From assembly GCF_000176175.1 (NCBI RefSeq), contig NZ_ACZP01000013.1:372001-436000 (forward strand): DNA of 64,000 nt, written 5' to 3'. Shown one piece after another: positions 9,432 to 18,147 of the stretch. Made by a program: the position numbers and the translations under genes. The notes beneath the pieces were generated by a model. That model was not told the DNA's origin and did no database searches. It worked only from the letters and a program-made list of their open reading frames with translations. How positions within the stretch are numbered: position 1 is the stretch's first letter; each line of letters starts with the position of its first letter. The stretch is from Vibrio furnissii CIP 102972. GTDB taxonomy: Bacteria; Pseudomonadota; Gammaproteobacteria; Enterobacterales; Vibrionaceae.

Positions 9432-10364
9432 ATGCAAGCATCTGCTTTATCTCAATTCTTTTCTGAAATGACGGCACAACTGGCGCAAGCGCCGAATGAA
9501 GTGCGTCGCCTGTTTCATGGTCGCGGCCAACGCTGGGAAGGTTTAGAGCACCTGACATGTGATTGGTTACAAGGGCAACTGATTGTCAGCGTGTTTAAAG
9601 AGGTCGACGAAGCCTTTTTGGCCCAACTGACCGACGGTTTACAGCAATTGGCGGTTTCCCCGTTGTGGGCCGAGAAAAACGGCCAGTGCATCGTATTGCA
9701 ACACCGCTATGCCGATGGTGCACCATCAGAAGTGCTGGTGGGCGAGCTCAACGCACGCCCAGTGGTGGAAGAGAACGGTTTGAAGTTCCAACTCGATATC
9801 GGCAGAAACCAGAACTTTGGTCTGTTTCTGGACATGCGTTTGGGACGTGACTGGGTGCGTGAACACGCGGCGCACAAAAATGTGCTGAACTTGTTTGCTT
9901 ACACGTGCGGCTTTTCAGTGGCTGCGATTGCCGGTGGCGCAGACCACGTGGTGAACGTCGATATGGCCAAAGCCTCGTTGTCGAAAGGGCGTGAGAACCA
10001 TCTTCTGAACGATCACAACGTCAATCAAGTGAGTTTTCTGGGACATGACATCTTTAAATCGTGGGGCAAAATCAAGAAAGCGGGCCCATACGATTTGATC
10101 ATCATCGACCCACCATCGTTCCAAAAAGGCAGTTTTGCACTGACCAAAGATTACGCCAGAATTTTGCGTCGTTTGCCGGATTTGTTGGCGCCGCAAGGTG
10201 AGGTGTTGGCGTGTGTGAACTCACCCATGGTCACCAGTGAATTTTTGATTGATGGCATGAAAGCCGAAGCGCCAGCGCTGAACTTCCAATATCGTCTGGA
10301 CAATCCGCCAGAATTTGCCGATATCGACAACGAATCAGCATTGAAAGCGTTGGTGTTCAGTTAA
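9432..10364 (+). CDS. Class I SAM-dependent methyltransferase, RlmI/RlmK-like
   Basis: A 310-residue predicted cytoplasmic methyltransferase. It has a SAM-binding motif I near residue 153 (NLFAYTCGFSVAA), an acidic motif II (VVNVDMAK) and a catalytic DPPSF motif at about residue 226. This set resembles the rRNA cytosine/guanine methyltransferases RlmI and the RlmK half of RlmKL, but the N-terminal PUA domain of RlmI is not obvious. Function as an rRNA methyltransferase is therefore inferred. I start at ATG 9432. An in-frame TTG at 9402 overlapping the previous gene is the alternative, and neither has a strong Shine-Dalgarno sequence. Confidence 0.8.
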   Translation: MQASALSQFFSEMTAQLAQAPNEVRRLFHGRGQRWEGLEHLTCDWLQGQLIVSVFKEVDEAFLAQLTDGLQQLAVSPLWAEKNGQCIVLQHRYADGAPSEVLVGELNARPVVEENGLKFQLDIGRNQNFGLFLDMRLGRDWVREHAAHKNVLNLFAYTCGFSVAAIAGGADHVVNVDMAKASLSKGRENHLLNDHNVNQVSFLGHDIFKSWGKIKKAGPYDLIIIDPPSFQKGSFALTKDYARILRRLPDLLAPQGEVLACVNSPMVTSEFLIDGMKAEAPALNFQYRLDNPPEFADIDNESALKALVFS

Positions 10365-10404
10365 GCCATCGACGTTTCGAATTCATCGCTAGGATTGAAG
10401 ACGT

Positions 10405-10434
10405 AAAAAAGCCACGTAGACACGTGGCTTTTTT
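10405..10434. terminator. Bidirectional intrinsic terminator
   Basis: A-run, AGCCACGTG-type stem (GCCACGT AGAC ACGTGGC) and T-run. It separates the plus-strand methyltransferase gene from the convergent DapA-family gene. Confidence 0.88.
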
Positions 10435-10479
10435 GTCTGCTGAAGACAGATGCGAAAAACAGATGCTGAAGACAAATGT

Positions 10480-11373
10480 TTACGACAGATGAAGCTGCTC
10501 GATCAGTGTTGCCAGTCGCGAGCGATCCTCGCCTTGAACCGACATGAGCGGCAATGGCAGGCAAGGCGTGTCGACCAAATTTAACAGCTCAGCACCTGCC
10601 GCGATGCAGCGCAGGCTGCCATTGTGACGGCCAAACATCGCCCACAAATCCTGCAAACGGCGGGAGAGCTGCTGCGCCTGGGCATGATTTCCAGATTGCG
10701 CAGCGCGGGTCAGTTCCAGCGCGGTGTTAGGAAACAGTCCTGCTATCACGGAATACCACACATCGCAGCCCGCACTCAGGCCTGTTGCCGCAAAGGCATC
10801 GCCACTGACGCCGATGGATACATGGCTTGGAATCAGCGCGCGCAAACGTTCGACGCGTGCTTTGGCTTCTTGTGGGTCGTTGGGTACACCGGGAATCTTA
10901 ATCGAGGCGATATTAGGCAGCTCGGCAATCTGACCATGCAGTTCATCACTGAAGTGAAAGTGAGTGGTTCCTGGATTGTCATAGACACACAGGGGAACCG
11001 AAATCGCTTCGGCCACGGCTTTAAAATGTGCGAGCACTTCCGCATCGCTCAGTTTCTGATAAGACATCGGTGCCAGTAACAGCCCGCTGGCGCCAGCTTT
11101 TTGCGCGTCGTCTGCAAGGTTCAATAGATCTTTGGTTCTCAGTGCGCCAATGCCGACGATGACTGGCGTGTTTCCCGCATGCTCAACAGCAATCTTGGCC
11201 ACACGCGCGCGTTCTTCACGCGTCAGATAGGCATAACTGCCGGTTGACCCGAGGGCGCCAATTGAATCGACACCTGCGGTGGTCAGACGCTCAATCAGGC
11301 CGACGAACGCGGCCTCATCAATGCGCGTTTCATTCATGGGGGTGAGTGGGAACGCGCTCAATCCTGAGAACAT
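10480..11373 (-). CDS. Dihydrodipicolinate synthase (DapA)/NAL-family aldolase
   Basis: A 297-residue TIM-barrel class I aldolase. It has the STGS segment at residues 43-46, the YDNPGTT motif with the catalytic tyrosine at 131, and the Schiff-base lysine at 159 in ASIKIPG. The family covers DHDPS, N-acetylneuraminate lyase and sugar-acid aldolases. Being last in an operon with an ABC importer argues for a catabolic aldolase rather than the biosynthetic DapA, but the substrate is unknown. ATG 11373 has an AAGGAG six to seven bases upstream; an upstream in-frame start at 11475 would overlap the previous gene and add unconserved residues. Confidence 0.87.
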   Translation of the reverse strand: MFSGLSAFPLTPMNETRIDEAAFVGLIERLTTAGVDSIGALGSTGSYAYLTREERARVAKIAVEHAGNTPVIVGIGALRTKDLLNLADDAQKAGASGLLLAPMSYQKLSDAEVLAHFKAVAEAISVPLCVYDNPGTTHFHFSDELHGQIAELPNIASIKIPGVPNDPQEAKARVERLRALIPSHVSIGVSGDAFAATGLSAGCDVWYSVIAGLFPNTALELTRAAQSGNHAQAQQLSRRLQDLWAMFGRHNGSLRCIAAGAELLNLVDTPCLPLPLMSVQGEDRSRLATLIEQLHLS

Positions 11374-11402
11374 AAAGGAACTCCTTGTCGTATGGTCATT
11401 GT

Positions 11403-12029
11403 TTATGAAGGCTGGCTTTCTGCCTGATGCAGCGTGTGATATCCCGAATAGATGCGGGTCAGCGTGGTAAACCAACAGGCCGCGCCAAACAGATACGCAA
11501 TTAGGCTAAAGTGCTGCGGTAGCAAGCAAATGAGCACGAAGCAGCCGATGGTTTCACTCCCTTCGGTCAGCCCGCTCATGTAATACAGCGATTTATGTTG
11601 ATAGACCGGATTTTGAATGCCGCGTTTGCTCGCCATGACCGCGAATGCAAGAAAGCTACTGCCAGTGCCGATGAACGAAAAAATGAGAAATGCACCAGCC
11701 ACGGCGTTCGTTTCTGGGTTAGCAACCACAAAGCCGAACGGGATCAGCGAGTAAAACAGAAAATCGAGGCTGATGTCGAGAAAGCCGCCAGCGTCGGTTA
11801 AGCCTTGAATGCGCGCCAGCGCGCCATCGAGGCCATCACATAGGCGGTTGATCGCAATCAGCAGTAAGGCGAGTAGGTATTGCTCCAACGCCAGTGCTGG
11901 AAACGCCAGGCAGCCCATGGCAAACCCAAACAGCGTCACTTGGTTGGCGCTGACGCCAATGGCATCAAGCACGTCGGCCGATTTTGACAGCGGCCAGCGA
12001 ATGACGGGAATCACGTAACGATCAAGCAT
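11403..12029 (-). CDS. ynjF: CDP-alcohol phosphatidyltransferase family protein (YnjF-like)
   Basis: An integral membrane enzyme of the family that moves a phosphatidyl group from CDP-diacylglycerol to an alcohol. The full signature is visible: D65-G-x-D68-G-A-x-A-R73, then G82, D85 and D89. The 208 residues and about six membrane segments fit. Its start (ATG 12029, preceded by CGGAG) overlaps the end of the ABC ATPase gene by 8 bases, implying translational coupling. The same association (ynjBCD plus ynjF) exists in E. coli, where the product and substrate remain uncharacterised as far as I know. ynjE is absent here. Confidence 0.85.
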   Translation of the reverse strand: MLDRYVIPVIRWPLSKSADVLDAIGVSANQVTLFGFAMGCLAFPALALEQYLLALLLIAINRLCDGLDGALARIQGLTDAGGFLDISLDFLFYSLIPFGFVVANPETNAVAGAFLIFSFIGTGSSFLAFAVMASKRGIQNPVYQHKSLYYMSGLTEGSETIGCFVLICLLPQHFSLIAYLFGAACWFTTLTRIYSGYHTLHQAESQPS

Positions 12030-12669
12030 GAGAAATCTCCGTAGGCCAGTGAATAATACGTCCGCCTGGTGGCGCGTCGTCTTCATCGTGGGTGACCATT
12101 AACGTGGGGACACCCGCCTGAGCCAGTTGGCTGAACACCCAGTCACGAAACTGGCTGCGCAGCGATTTATCGAGCTTATTGAAGGGTTCATCCAATAAGG
12201 CCAGTTTGGGGCGCGCAAGAAGCATGCGGATCAAACTGATGCGCGCCCGTTGCCCACCAGAAATTTGATCGGGAAACGAATCGGCCAGTTCAGTCAGCGT
12301 GATTTGCTTGAGCGCCGTCAGCGCCGCGGTTTTTCGCGCCGCACCTTTGACCGTGTTGGGAAGGGCAAACGCGAGGTTTTCCCACACGGTCAAATGTGGA
12401 AACAACAAGTCATCTTGAAACAGCATGCCGACATGGCGTTGATGCGCTGCGATGCTACTCAGTGCATTGCCTTCTAATCTCATCTCGCCGCTGTGAGTAA
12501 ATTCCGCATGAAGATGCCCGGCGATGGCGCTGAGCAGCGTGGATTTCCCACACCCACTCGGCCCCATTAACGTGACGATTTCCCCAGCGTGGGTGGCTAG
12601 GTTAAATCCCGTCAATAATGAATCGCCGTTGGTTTTACGGATGGTGAGGTTTTCGAGGCAGAAGGTCAT
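12022..12669 (-). CDS. ynjD: ABC transporter ATP-binding protein (YnjD-like)
   Basis: The 215-residue ATPase of an import complex. Walker A GPSGCGKST is at residues 36-44, the signature SGGQ at 137-140, and Walker B LLDEP ends at about 162, followed by the H-loop TLMVTHDEDD. It resembles the ThiQ/YnjD group. The reading frame overlaps the upstream permease gene by 35 bases and the downstream ynjF by 8 bases, so the operon is tightly packed. Confidence 0.9.
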   Translation of the reverse strand: MTFCLENLTIRKTNGDSLLTGFNLATHAGEIVTLMGPSGCGKSTLLSAIAGHLHAEFTHSGEMRLEGNALSSIAAHQRHVGMLFQDDLLFPHLTVWENLAFALPNTVKGAARKTAALTALKQITLTELADSFPDQISGGQRARISLIRMLLARPKLALLDEPFNKLDKSLRSQFRDWVFSQLAQAGVPTLMVTHDEDDAPPGGRIIHWPTEISHA

Positions 12670-14335
12670 GCAAAATCACTTGTGGTTGAACGCTGCGGTG
12701 GCGTCGGATTTGAACTCGACTTATCACGACCGCAAGGGAGAAGAAAATAAACGGCAACAAGGCTTGCCAAAGGGCATAAATGGCCATCACGCGGCGGTCA
12801 TACCCACTGGATAATGCAACCGCTTCGGTGGTGATGGTCGCAATGCGCCCGCCGCCCAGCATCAAGGTCGGCAGGTATTGCGCCAAACTGACGCTGATGC
12901 CAACCGCCCACGCATACAGTAAGCCCGGCAGTAACATCGGTACTTTGATCTGCCAGAACAACTGCCAAGGTGTTTTACCCAAGCTGAGGGCGACGCGAGT
13001 GTAATTTGGGTTGTAACTTTTCCACGGCCCATCCAGCGCCAAATAAACCAATGGGAAGGCAAAAAAGACATGCGACCAGATCACCCACAAGGTGTAATGT
13101 TCGGCTGCGATAAAGAGCGTTGCGATTTGCAACCCAAACAGCAGCGAGATTTGCGGCAGCAACATCGGCAAGACGATCACCCACGCAGGCAGTGCGAGGC
13201 GGGAGCGGGTGCGAAACTCGTGAGCAATCACGCCCAGAAGTAGCGCCAATGTGCCGCTGAGCAGTGCAATCCACAAACTCTGCGACAGTGTGGGCAGCAT
13301 GTTCGGCCATTCGCTGAGCCAAAACCGGTCGCTGAATTGGCTTGGCCATAGGCTTGGAAACCGCCACCGCTGGGCAACACTCCACACCAGCATGAGCGGA
13401 AAGATGATCGCCGCGCAGCTCAGCACAAGCGTCATCACCGATTTCCCCGGCAGTGACAGGCCATGCCGGCCGCTGGAGAGCCAGCCTCGGAAAACGCGCA
13501 GAATGAGCGCTTCGATAAGCACGACCGACAGTAACATCAGACCCGCCAAACCCAATAAGACGACGGCACCGGCAGCAGCGCGGGGTAACTGGTTTAAATC
13601 TGGATCGCTAAACCATTGCCAGACCAGAACGGCAAAGGTCGGTGGTGTTGTCGGGCCGAGGATCAAACTGACGTCGACCACCGACACGGAATAGGCGATG
13701 ACAGCAAACAAGGCAAAGCGCATTTTGCGTAGCCATTGAGGCAGCACGAGTTTCCACCAACTCTGCATTGGCGAATAGCCGAGTGACGCACCACTGGTGA
13801 GTAGGGTTTGCACATGGAGTTGCTGTAAAACGGGAATACTCATCAGCAGCAAAAATGGGGTTTCTTTCAATGCCAGAGCAAGTGTCAGGCCGAATGCATG
13901 GGGATCGTGCACCAGCCAGGCTGAATCTTGGGTTGAGACTTGATAATCAAATAGCGCAACAAATGCGCGCGCCATCATGCCGGTGGGCGCGAAGAGAAAC
14001 GCAAACCCAATTGCAAACGCAACGTGCGGCAGCGCCAATAACCCTGACAAACAGTGCTCGACCCAATGCCAGCGTTGACGACTCCAGAGCGTCATTAACA
14101 CCGCGAAGCTGAGCAGCAGGGCGCCATACGTGCTGAGCAGCGCGGACCCGGCTGAAAGTAGCAGCGATTGGCCAACGCCCGTCCAGCGCCACACGTCCGA
14201 AAATCCTGCAACCGAGAACTCGTGCAAACCCACCGCAGGAATGTAACCCAGTGATGAGAGCATCACGCCCATCATGCCCGGCAGGATGGGGGCAATGCCA
14301 ATGAGCAGCAGGAAGCAATAACCGAAACGAATCAT
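12635..14335 (-). CDS. ynjC: ABC transporter permease, two fused membrane halves (YnjC-like)
   Basis: A 566-residue inner-membrane permease with about twelve hydrophobic segments arranged as two homologous halves, the layout of ThiP/YnjC-type importers in which both membrane domains are fused. Each half has an EAA-like loop toward its end (for example GASLGYSPMQSWWKLVLP in the first half and LSLGKTPWQLFWQIKVP in the second) for docking with the ATPase. It follows ynjB by 15 bases. The transported solute is unknown; the relation to thiamine or spermidine/iron permeases is at family level only. Confidence 0.9.
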   Translation of the reverse strand: MIRFGYCFLLLIGIAPILPGMMGVMLSSLGYIPAVGLHEFSVAGFSDVWRWTGVGQSLLLSAGSALLSTYGALLLSFAVLMTLWSRQRWHWVEHCLSGLLALPHVAFAIGFAFLFAPTGMMARAFVALFDYQVSTQDSAWLVHDPHAFGLTLALALKETPFLLLMSIPVLQQLHVQTLLTSGASLGYSPMQSWWKLVLPQWLRKMRFALFAVIAYSVSVVDVSLILGPTTPPTFAVLVWQWFSDPDLNQLPRAAAGAVVLLGLAGLMLLSVVLIEALILRVFRGWLSSGRHGLSLPGKSVMTLVLSCAAIIFPLMLVWSVAQRWRFPSLWPSQFSDRFWLSEWPNMLPTLSQSLWIALLSGTLALLLGVIAHEFRTRSRLALPAWVIVLPMLLPQISLLFGLQIATLFIAAEHYTLWVIWSHVFFAFPLVYLALDGPWKSYNPNYTRVALSLGKTPWQLFWQIKVPMLLPGLLYAWAVGISVSLAQYLPTLMLGGGRIATITTEAVALSSGYDRRVMAIYALWQALLPFIFFSLAVVISRVQIRRHRSVQPQVILHDLLPRKPHHP

Positions 14336-14350
14336 GGCAAGCTCAACGGG

Positions 14351-15496
14351 TTATTTGGCCGCGCCATAACGTGTTTGCCATGCCGCCTCGAGCGCGGCTT
14401 GCCAGCTCGGGTGCGGTTCGGCAATTGATTTGAACAGTTTGGTGTTCGCTGCAGAACCGGTTAAAACGTCGTTTCTCAGCACCGATGGATCGCCCCACAC
14501 ATTCATGTCGCCCTTGCGTGATTGCGCCTCAGGACTCATCAGGAAATTAATGGCAACCAGCGCGCCTTCTTTGGCGGTGGCGTTCCATGGAATCGCCAGG
14601 AAATGAATATTCGATAGCGCGCCTGCTTGCATCGCGTGACTACGCGTGGTTTTGGCCAGCTTGCCAGACGCCTGTGCAGAATAGACCGCGTTTGGGTTAA
14701 ATGTCAGCGCCAAATCGATTTGGTCATCATCCAATAATTGAATCATTTCAGACGAGCCAGACGGAAACTGCTTTCCCGCGCGCCATGCGACTGCATGCAA
14801 TTCGTCGAGGTAGTGCCACAACGGCGCTGTAATCAGCGCAAAGGATTGGGCGTCAACCGGTTTGGACAATGCCGCATCGTTGTTTGTGAGTTCAATTAGC
14901 AGCGCCTTTAAAAAGCTGGTGCCGTGAAACTCAGGTGGGCGAGGGTAGGTGATCCGATTGGGAAATGCTTTGGCGTAACTCAGCAGTTCAGCAAACGATT
15001 GTGGGGGATTGTTGAGCTTTTGATGATCATAAATAAACACCAATTGGCCGACACCCCACGGCGCTTCTAGCCCATCGGTGGGTTCTGAAAAGTCACTGTC
15101 GATGGGCAACGATGCGTTGATGTATTGCCAGTTGGGTAAAGTCTCGACAAACGGCCCGTATAGTAGGTCGTTGTTTTTCATCGATTTAAAGTTTTCACCG
15201 TTGATCCACATTAGATCGACGCTGCCACCGCTCTCTTTACCTGCGGCCTTTTCGGCAATCAGTCGCGTCACGGTTTCTGCGGTGTCGGTGATTTTGACTT
15301 GCTTGAGCTCGACACCGTATTGCGTTTTCAACTGTTCACCTGCCCAACGGATGTACTGATTGATCTCTTGGCTTCCTCCCCAAGCGTGAAAATAGACTGT
15401 TTGCCCACGGGCTTTGTCACTGATGTCTTGCCAAGATTGAGCAGATGCCGACAGAGAAAGTACGCAGGCGCTAAAAAGGGTAAGCAGCTTTTTCAT
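14351..15496 (-). CDS. ynjB: ABC transporter periplasmic substrate-binding protein (YnjB-like)
   Basis: The 381-residue soluble receptor of the YnjBCD importer. A signal peptide spans about residues 1-19 (ending in SASA before QSWQD). The mature part begins with TVYFHAWGGSQEINQYIRWA, characteristic of YnjB-type binding proteins of the extracellular solute-binding family 1/6 fold. It is first in the operon, with ATG 15496 preceded by AAGGACAAT. The ligand is not predictable from sequence. Confidence 0.9.
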   Translation of the reverse strand: MKKLLTLFSACVLSLSASAQSWQDISDKARGQTVYFHAWGGSQEINQYIRWAGEQLKTQYGVELKQVKITDTAETVTRLIAEKAAGKESGGSVDLMWINGENFKSMKNNDLLYGPFVETLPNWQYINASLPIDSDFSEPTDGLEAPWGVGQLVFIYDHQKLNNPPQSFAELLSYAKAFPNRITYPRPPEFHGTSFLKALLIELTNNDAALSKPVDAQSFALITAPLWHYLDELHAVAWRAGKQFPSGSSEMIQLLDDDQIDLALTFNPNAVYSAQASGKLAKTTRSHAMQAGALSNIHFLAIPWNATAKEGALVAINFLMSPEAQSRKGDMNVWGDPSVLRNDVLTGSAANTKLFKSIAEPHPSWQAALEAAWQTRYGAAK

Positions 15497-15628
15497 AATT
15501 GTCCTTTGAGATCGCTGATATCGGTTCGTATAAGGCTAGAGACCGGAACAGGTAGCGGTTTCATTCATTATGTATGAAAAAAGCCAAAAGATCTGATTCA
15601 TAAGGAAAATGATTGGCAGAAATACGCA

Positions 15629-15652
15629 AAAGGCAGCCGATGGGCTGCCTTT
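15629..15652 (-). terminator. Hairpin downstream of the META-domain lipoprotein gene
   Basis: Perfect 10-bp stem AAAGGCAGCC/GGCTGCCTTT with a four-base loop. The T-run is only three long, so this is a weak intrinsic terminator or a transcript-end stabiliser for the gene ending at 15679. Confidence 0.6.
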
Positions 15653-15678
15653 GAATAGAATCGATTACTTGGTGGGGA

Positions 15679-16122
15679 TTAGTTTACCCAGTCACGCAAC
15701 GTAAATGTGAGCGTGTGAACATCGTTTTTCAGCGTCAACGCGTCTTTGGTGAGCGTTACGTCGTTCCAATCCATCAAAGATTGAGATACCGCTTGTTCCG
15801 TATCCATCACGTCGCCAATACACATCTTCATGGTCATGCCCATTTTTTCAATGCGCAGGCGGTTGTCTTTCAGCTCTGCTTGACCAAAGAAGTTGTTGCA
15901 GCCAGCGTTACCGCTTGCCATCATTTTTTCACCAATCTCAAGGCGAGGTGCATCGTAGTGTTCATTTTTTACGATGTCTTGGCCATCAATTTGAGTCAAC
16001 TGCCAGTTATGATGTTGCAGATCCGCTGCGGTAATTTGCACATCGTCACCATTGCTTGCACAAGCCGCTAACAGAACAGGCATAGCCATTGCGGCAAGTA
16101 ATGATTTTGAACTAAGCTTCAT
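15679..16122 (-). CDS. META/HslJ-domain lipoprotein
   Basis: A 147-residue predicted lipoprotein. The lipobox LAAC gives a lipidated cysteine at residue 21. The mature domain reads LQHHNWQLTQIDGQDI and later SGNAGCNNFFGQAEL, the WxLxxIxG and GCNxFxG pattern of META/HslJ proteins, which are linked to heat shock and novobiocin resistance in E. coli and are otherwise poorly defined. I start at ATG 16122 (GGAG upstream) rather than the in-frame ATG at 16179, because the signal peptide then begins at its basic n-region (MKLSSKS). Confidence 0.85.
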   Translation of the reverse strand: MKLSSKSLLAAMAMPVLLAACASNGDDVQITAADLQHHNWQLTQIDGQDIVKNEHYDAPRLEIGEKMMASGNAGCNNFFGQAELKDNRLRIEKMGMTMKMCIGDVMDTEQAVSQSLMDWNDVTLTKDALTLKNDVHTLTFTLRDWVN

Positions 16123-16323
16123 AGGATTCACTCCAAATGTGGAAAACGCGGTCAGTATAGTCAATAAACCCAGCATCATGTCAGCATAAGGTCATAGTTT
16201 AATATGCAACATGATGTAAAAATAAATGGAATTGTTATTGATAACAGTGGCTTATATTTCATGGCGCGCGGAGAGTGATTCGCAGTCGTGCCCCAAGTCG
16301 GATGGAAGGACAATCGCGTATTC

Positions 16324-16572
16324 ATGGAACAACTCGAGTTTTTTCAAGTCCCAAGCCCATGTGTTGGCATTTGCACGGTGGATGAAAAAGGTTACTGCCG
16401 TGGCTGTATGCGTAAGAGGGAAGAGCGCTTTCGCTGGTTAGAGATGACGCCGGCGGAGCAGTTGCATGTGATTAAGTTATGTCGCCAGCGCTATTACCGA
16501 AAACGCATGGCCGAGCGAAAAGGTGCTGAACCTGCTGCGGAACCAAGCAGCCCGCAACAAGAGCTGTTTTAA
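16324..16572 (+). CDS. DUF1289-domain small cysteine-rich protein
   Basis: An 82-residue protein with the DUF1289 pattern: CVGICTVDEKGYCRGCMR near residues 14-31, followed by the WLEMTPAEQ segment. The clustered cysteines suggest metal binding; the function is unknown. ATG 16324 begins at the conserved part and has AAGGA about 13 bases upstream; a GTG at 16288 is the alternative. Divergent from the META lipoprotein. Confidence 0.8.
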   Translation: MEQLEFFQVPSPCVGICTVDEKGYCRGCMRKREERFRWLEMTPAEQLHVIKLCRQRYYRKRMAERKGAEPAAEPSSPQQELF

Positions 16573-16623
16573 CGCTTAGGCTAGGGCTCTGGATGCACTA
16601 GCCTAAACATCATTCATCGCGGC

Positions 16624-16845
16624 TTATGACTTTAAACCCCAGTTGTCATCGACCCAGCCGCCTGCGTGCTCATCAAAGTGCACACCGCTGAAATTCCGTT
16701 TCGCTTCTGATTGAGGTTTAGCTTTCTTGGTGTCCGAGAGCATCGTTCGAATGTAGTTCGCCATTGGGTCAATACAGTCCGATTGCTTTCGAGTAGCAAC
16801 CTCTTTGATCATTTGAAGACGAAAACTAGGGCTAGCGCGTTTCAT
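16624..16845 (-). CDS. Small hypothetical protein, 73 residues
   Basis: I do not recognise this protein. It is basic at the N-terminus (MKRASPSF) and ends in a conserved-looking stretch, GVHFDEHAGGWVDDNWGLKS. An excellent Shine-Dalgarno sequence (GGAGG, eight bases before ATG 16845) supports translation. It has no signal peptide or membrane segment and no close partner: the DUF1289 gene converges on it from the other side. Confidence 0.6.
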   Translation of the reverse strand: MKRASPSFRLQMIKEVATRKQSDCIDPMANYIRTMLSDTKKAKPQSEAKRNFSGVHFDEHAGGWVDDNWGLKS

Positions 16846-16963
16846 TGGGGACCTCCACTTTATTATGACGACTAGTTTAAAAAGTTAGATCTTGGTCACT
16901 AATTCGTCAATAGGAGGCTTGCCATATATTTTCTAATGCATTTTGGTGCTCAATTAAACAGCA

Positions 16964-16984
16964 ATCCCAGCCATTGGCTGGGAT
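16964..16984. terminator. Hairpin, possible end of the ABC exporter operon
   Basis: Perfect 9-bp stem ATCCCAGCC/GGCTGGGAT around a 3-base loop in the 204-bp gap between the small hypothetical gene and the permease gene. On the minus strand it is followed by a moderately T-rich stretch, so it may terminate the exporter operon. Confidence 0.5.
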
Positions 16985-17049
16985 GATGTATTAGATGGCG
17001 ATGATTCGTTTGCCGCGATAAAAGGACAAAATTGCATGGCACACTGGTG

Positions 17050-18147
17050 TCAGTCGAGGGACTTTTTAAAGCGCATCGAAGCAAAAAACAGACCAAAGAG
17101 GGTGAAGACACCAAGCCACAGCGTGTCTTTCCACAGATCCATCAAATCAGCGCCGCGCAGCACAATCCCGCGAATCAAGCGCATGAAGTGCGTGGCTGGC
17201 AACACTTCGGCAATCCACTGCGCCACCACAGGCATGCCTTCATACGGAAACATAAAACCCGACAGCAGAATTGAAGGCAACAGAATAAACACCGTCATCT
17301 GCATCGCTTGCAGTTGGGTTGACGCAACGGTGGAGATCATCAAACCCAGCGTCAAACTGGCAGAAATAAACAACAAGGTGCCAAACAGAATCTGACTCAG
17401 TGAACCGTTAATCGGCACATCGAAAATGGCGTGCCCCAATCCGAGAATAATGAACACTTGAATCAGCCCGACAAAGATATAAGGCACGATTTTGGCGATC
17501 ATCAACTCAATCGAATGCACTGGCGTGGTGATCAGCAGTTCAAGGTTTCCCCGTTCCCGTTCGCGAACGATGGCCGCGCTGGTAAACAAGATCATCGTCA
17601 TGGTCAGAATCACGCCCAGCAAACCGGGCACAATATTGACGGCCGCTCGTCGGCTCGGGTTGTAGAACAGGGTGACTTCAAACGTTGGTGTCGCGGCGGG
17701 TTTGATGTCGAAATCGAAGTCTTGCAGCGGCATATTTTTTAGCCCCGAAATCGCGCTGGTGATCATGGTGTCGGAGCCGTCTACAATCCACTGACCCAAT
17801 TCGCGCCCATCTTGCACACGTCGGGTGAGGTCTTTGGGCAGAATCAACGCCGCGCGCACCTCGCCTTTGGCAATGGCTTGTTCCGCCTCGGCGGGTGTGG
17901 TGTAAGCATGAGTCAAGTCAACCACTTGGCTGACTTTGATCGATTCTGTCAGCAAGCGGCCAAACGTCGACTGGCTTTGATCAACCACGGCAACCGGAAT
18001 GTTGCGCACATCGGTGTTGATGGCAAACCCAAACAGAATGAGCTGAATGAGTGGAATCATCACCACCATGCCGAAGGTAATGCGGTCGCGGGACAGCTGA
18101 CGAAACTCTTTCACCATCACCGCTTTGATACGATAGAGAGAATTCAT
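17050..18147 (-). CDS. ABC-2 type transporter permease (YbhS/YbhR-like)
   Basis: A 365-residue membrane protein: one N-terminal segment (about residues 22-42), a large extracytoplasmic domain, then five segments in the C-terminal half, the layout of ABC-2 export permeases. The RERERGNLELLITTPVHSIELMIAKI segment is typical of the family. The start ATG 18147 overlaps the ATPase stop (ATGA), so the two are translationally coupled. E. coli YbhGFSR uses two different permeases; only one is present here, so it would have to act as a homodimer. Confidence 0.88.
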   Translation of the reverse strand: MNSLYRIKAVMVKEFRQLSRDRITFGMVVMIPLIQLILFGFAINTDVRNIPVAVVDQSQSTFGRLLTESIKVSQVVDLTHAYTTPAEAEQAIAKGEVRAALILPKDLTRRVQDGRELGQWIVDGSDTMITSAISGLKNMPLQDFDFDIKPAATPTFEVTLFYNPSRRAAVNIVPGLLGVILTMTMILFTSAAIVRERERGNLELLITTPVHSIELMIAKIVPYIFVGLIQVFIILGLGHAIFDVPINGSLSQILFGTLLFISASLTLGLMISTVASTQLQAMQMTVFILLPSILLSGFMFPYEGMPVVAQWIAEVLPATHFMRLIRGIVLRGADLMDLWKDTLWLGVFTLFGLFFASMRFKKSLD

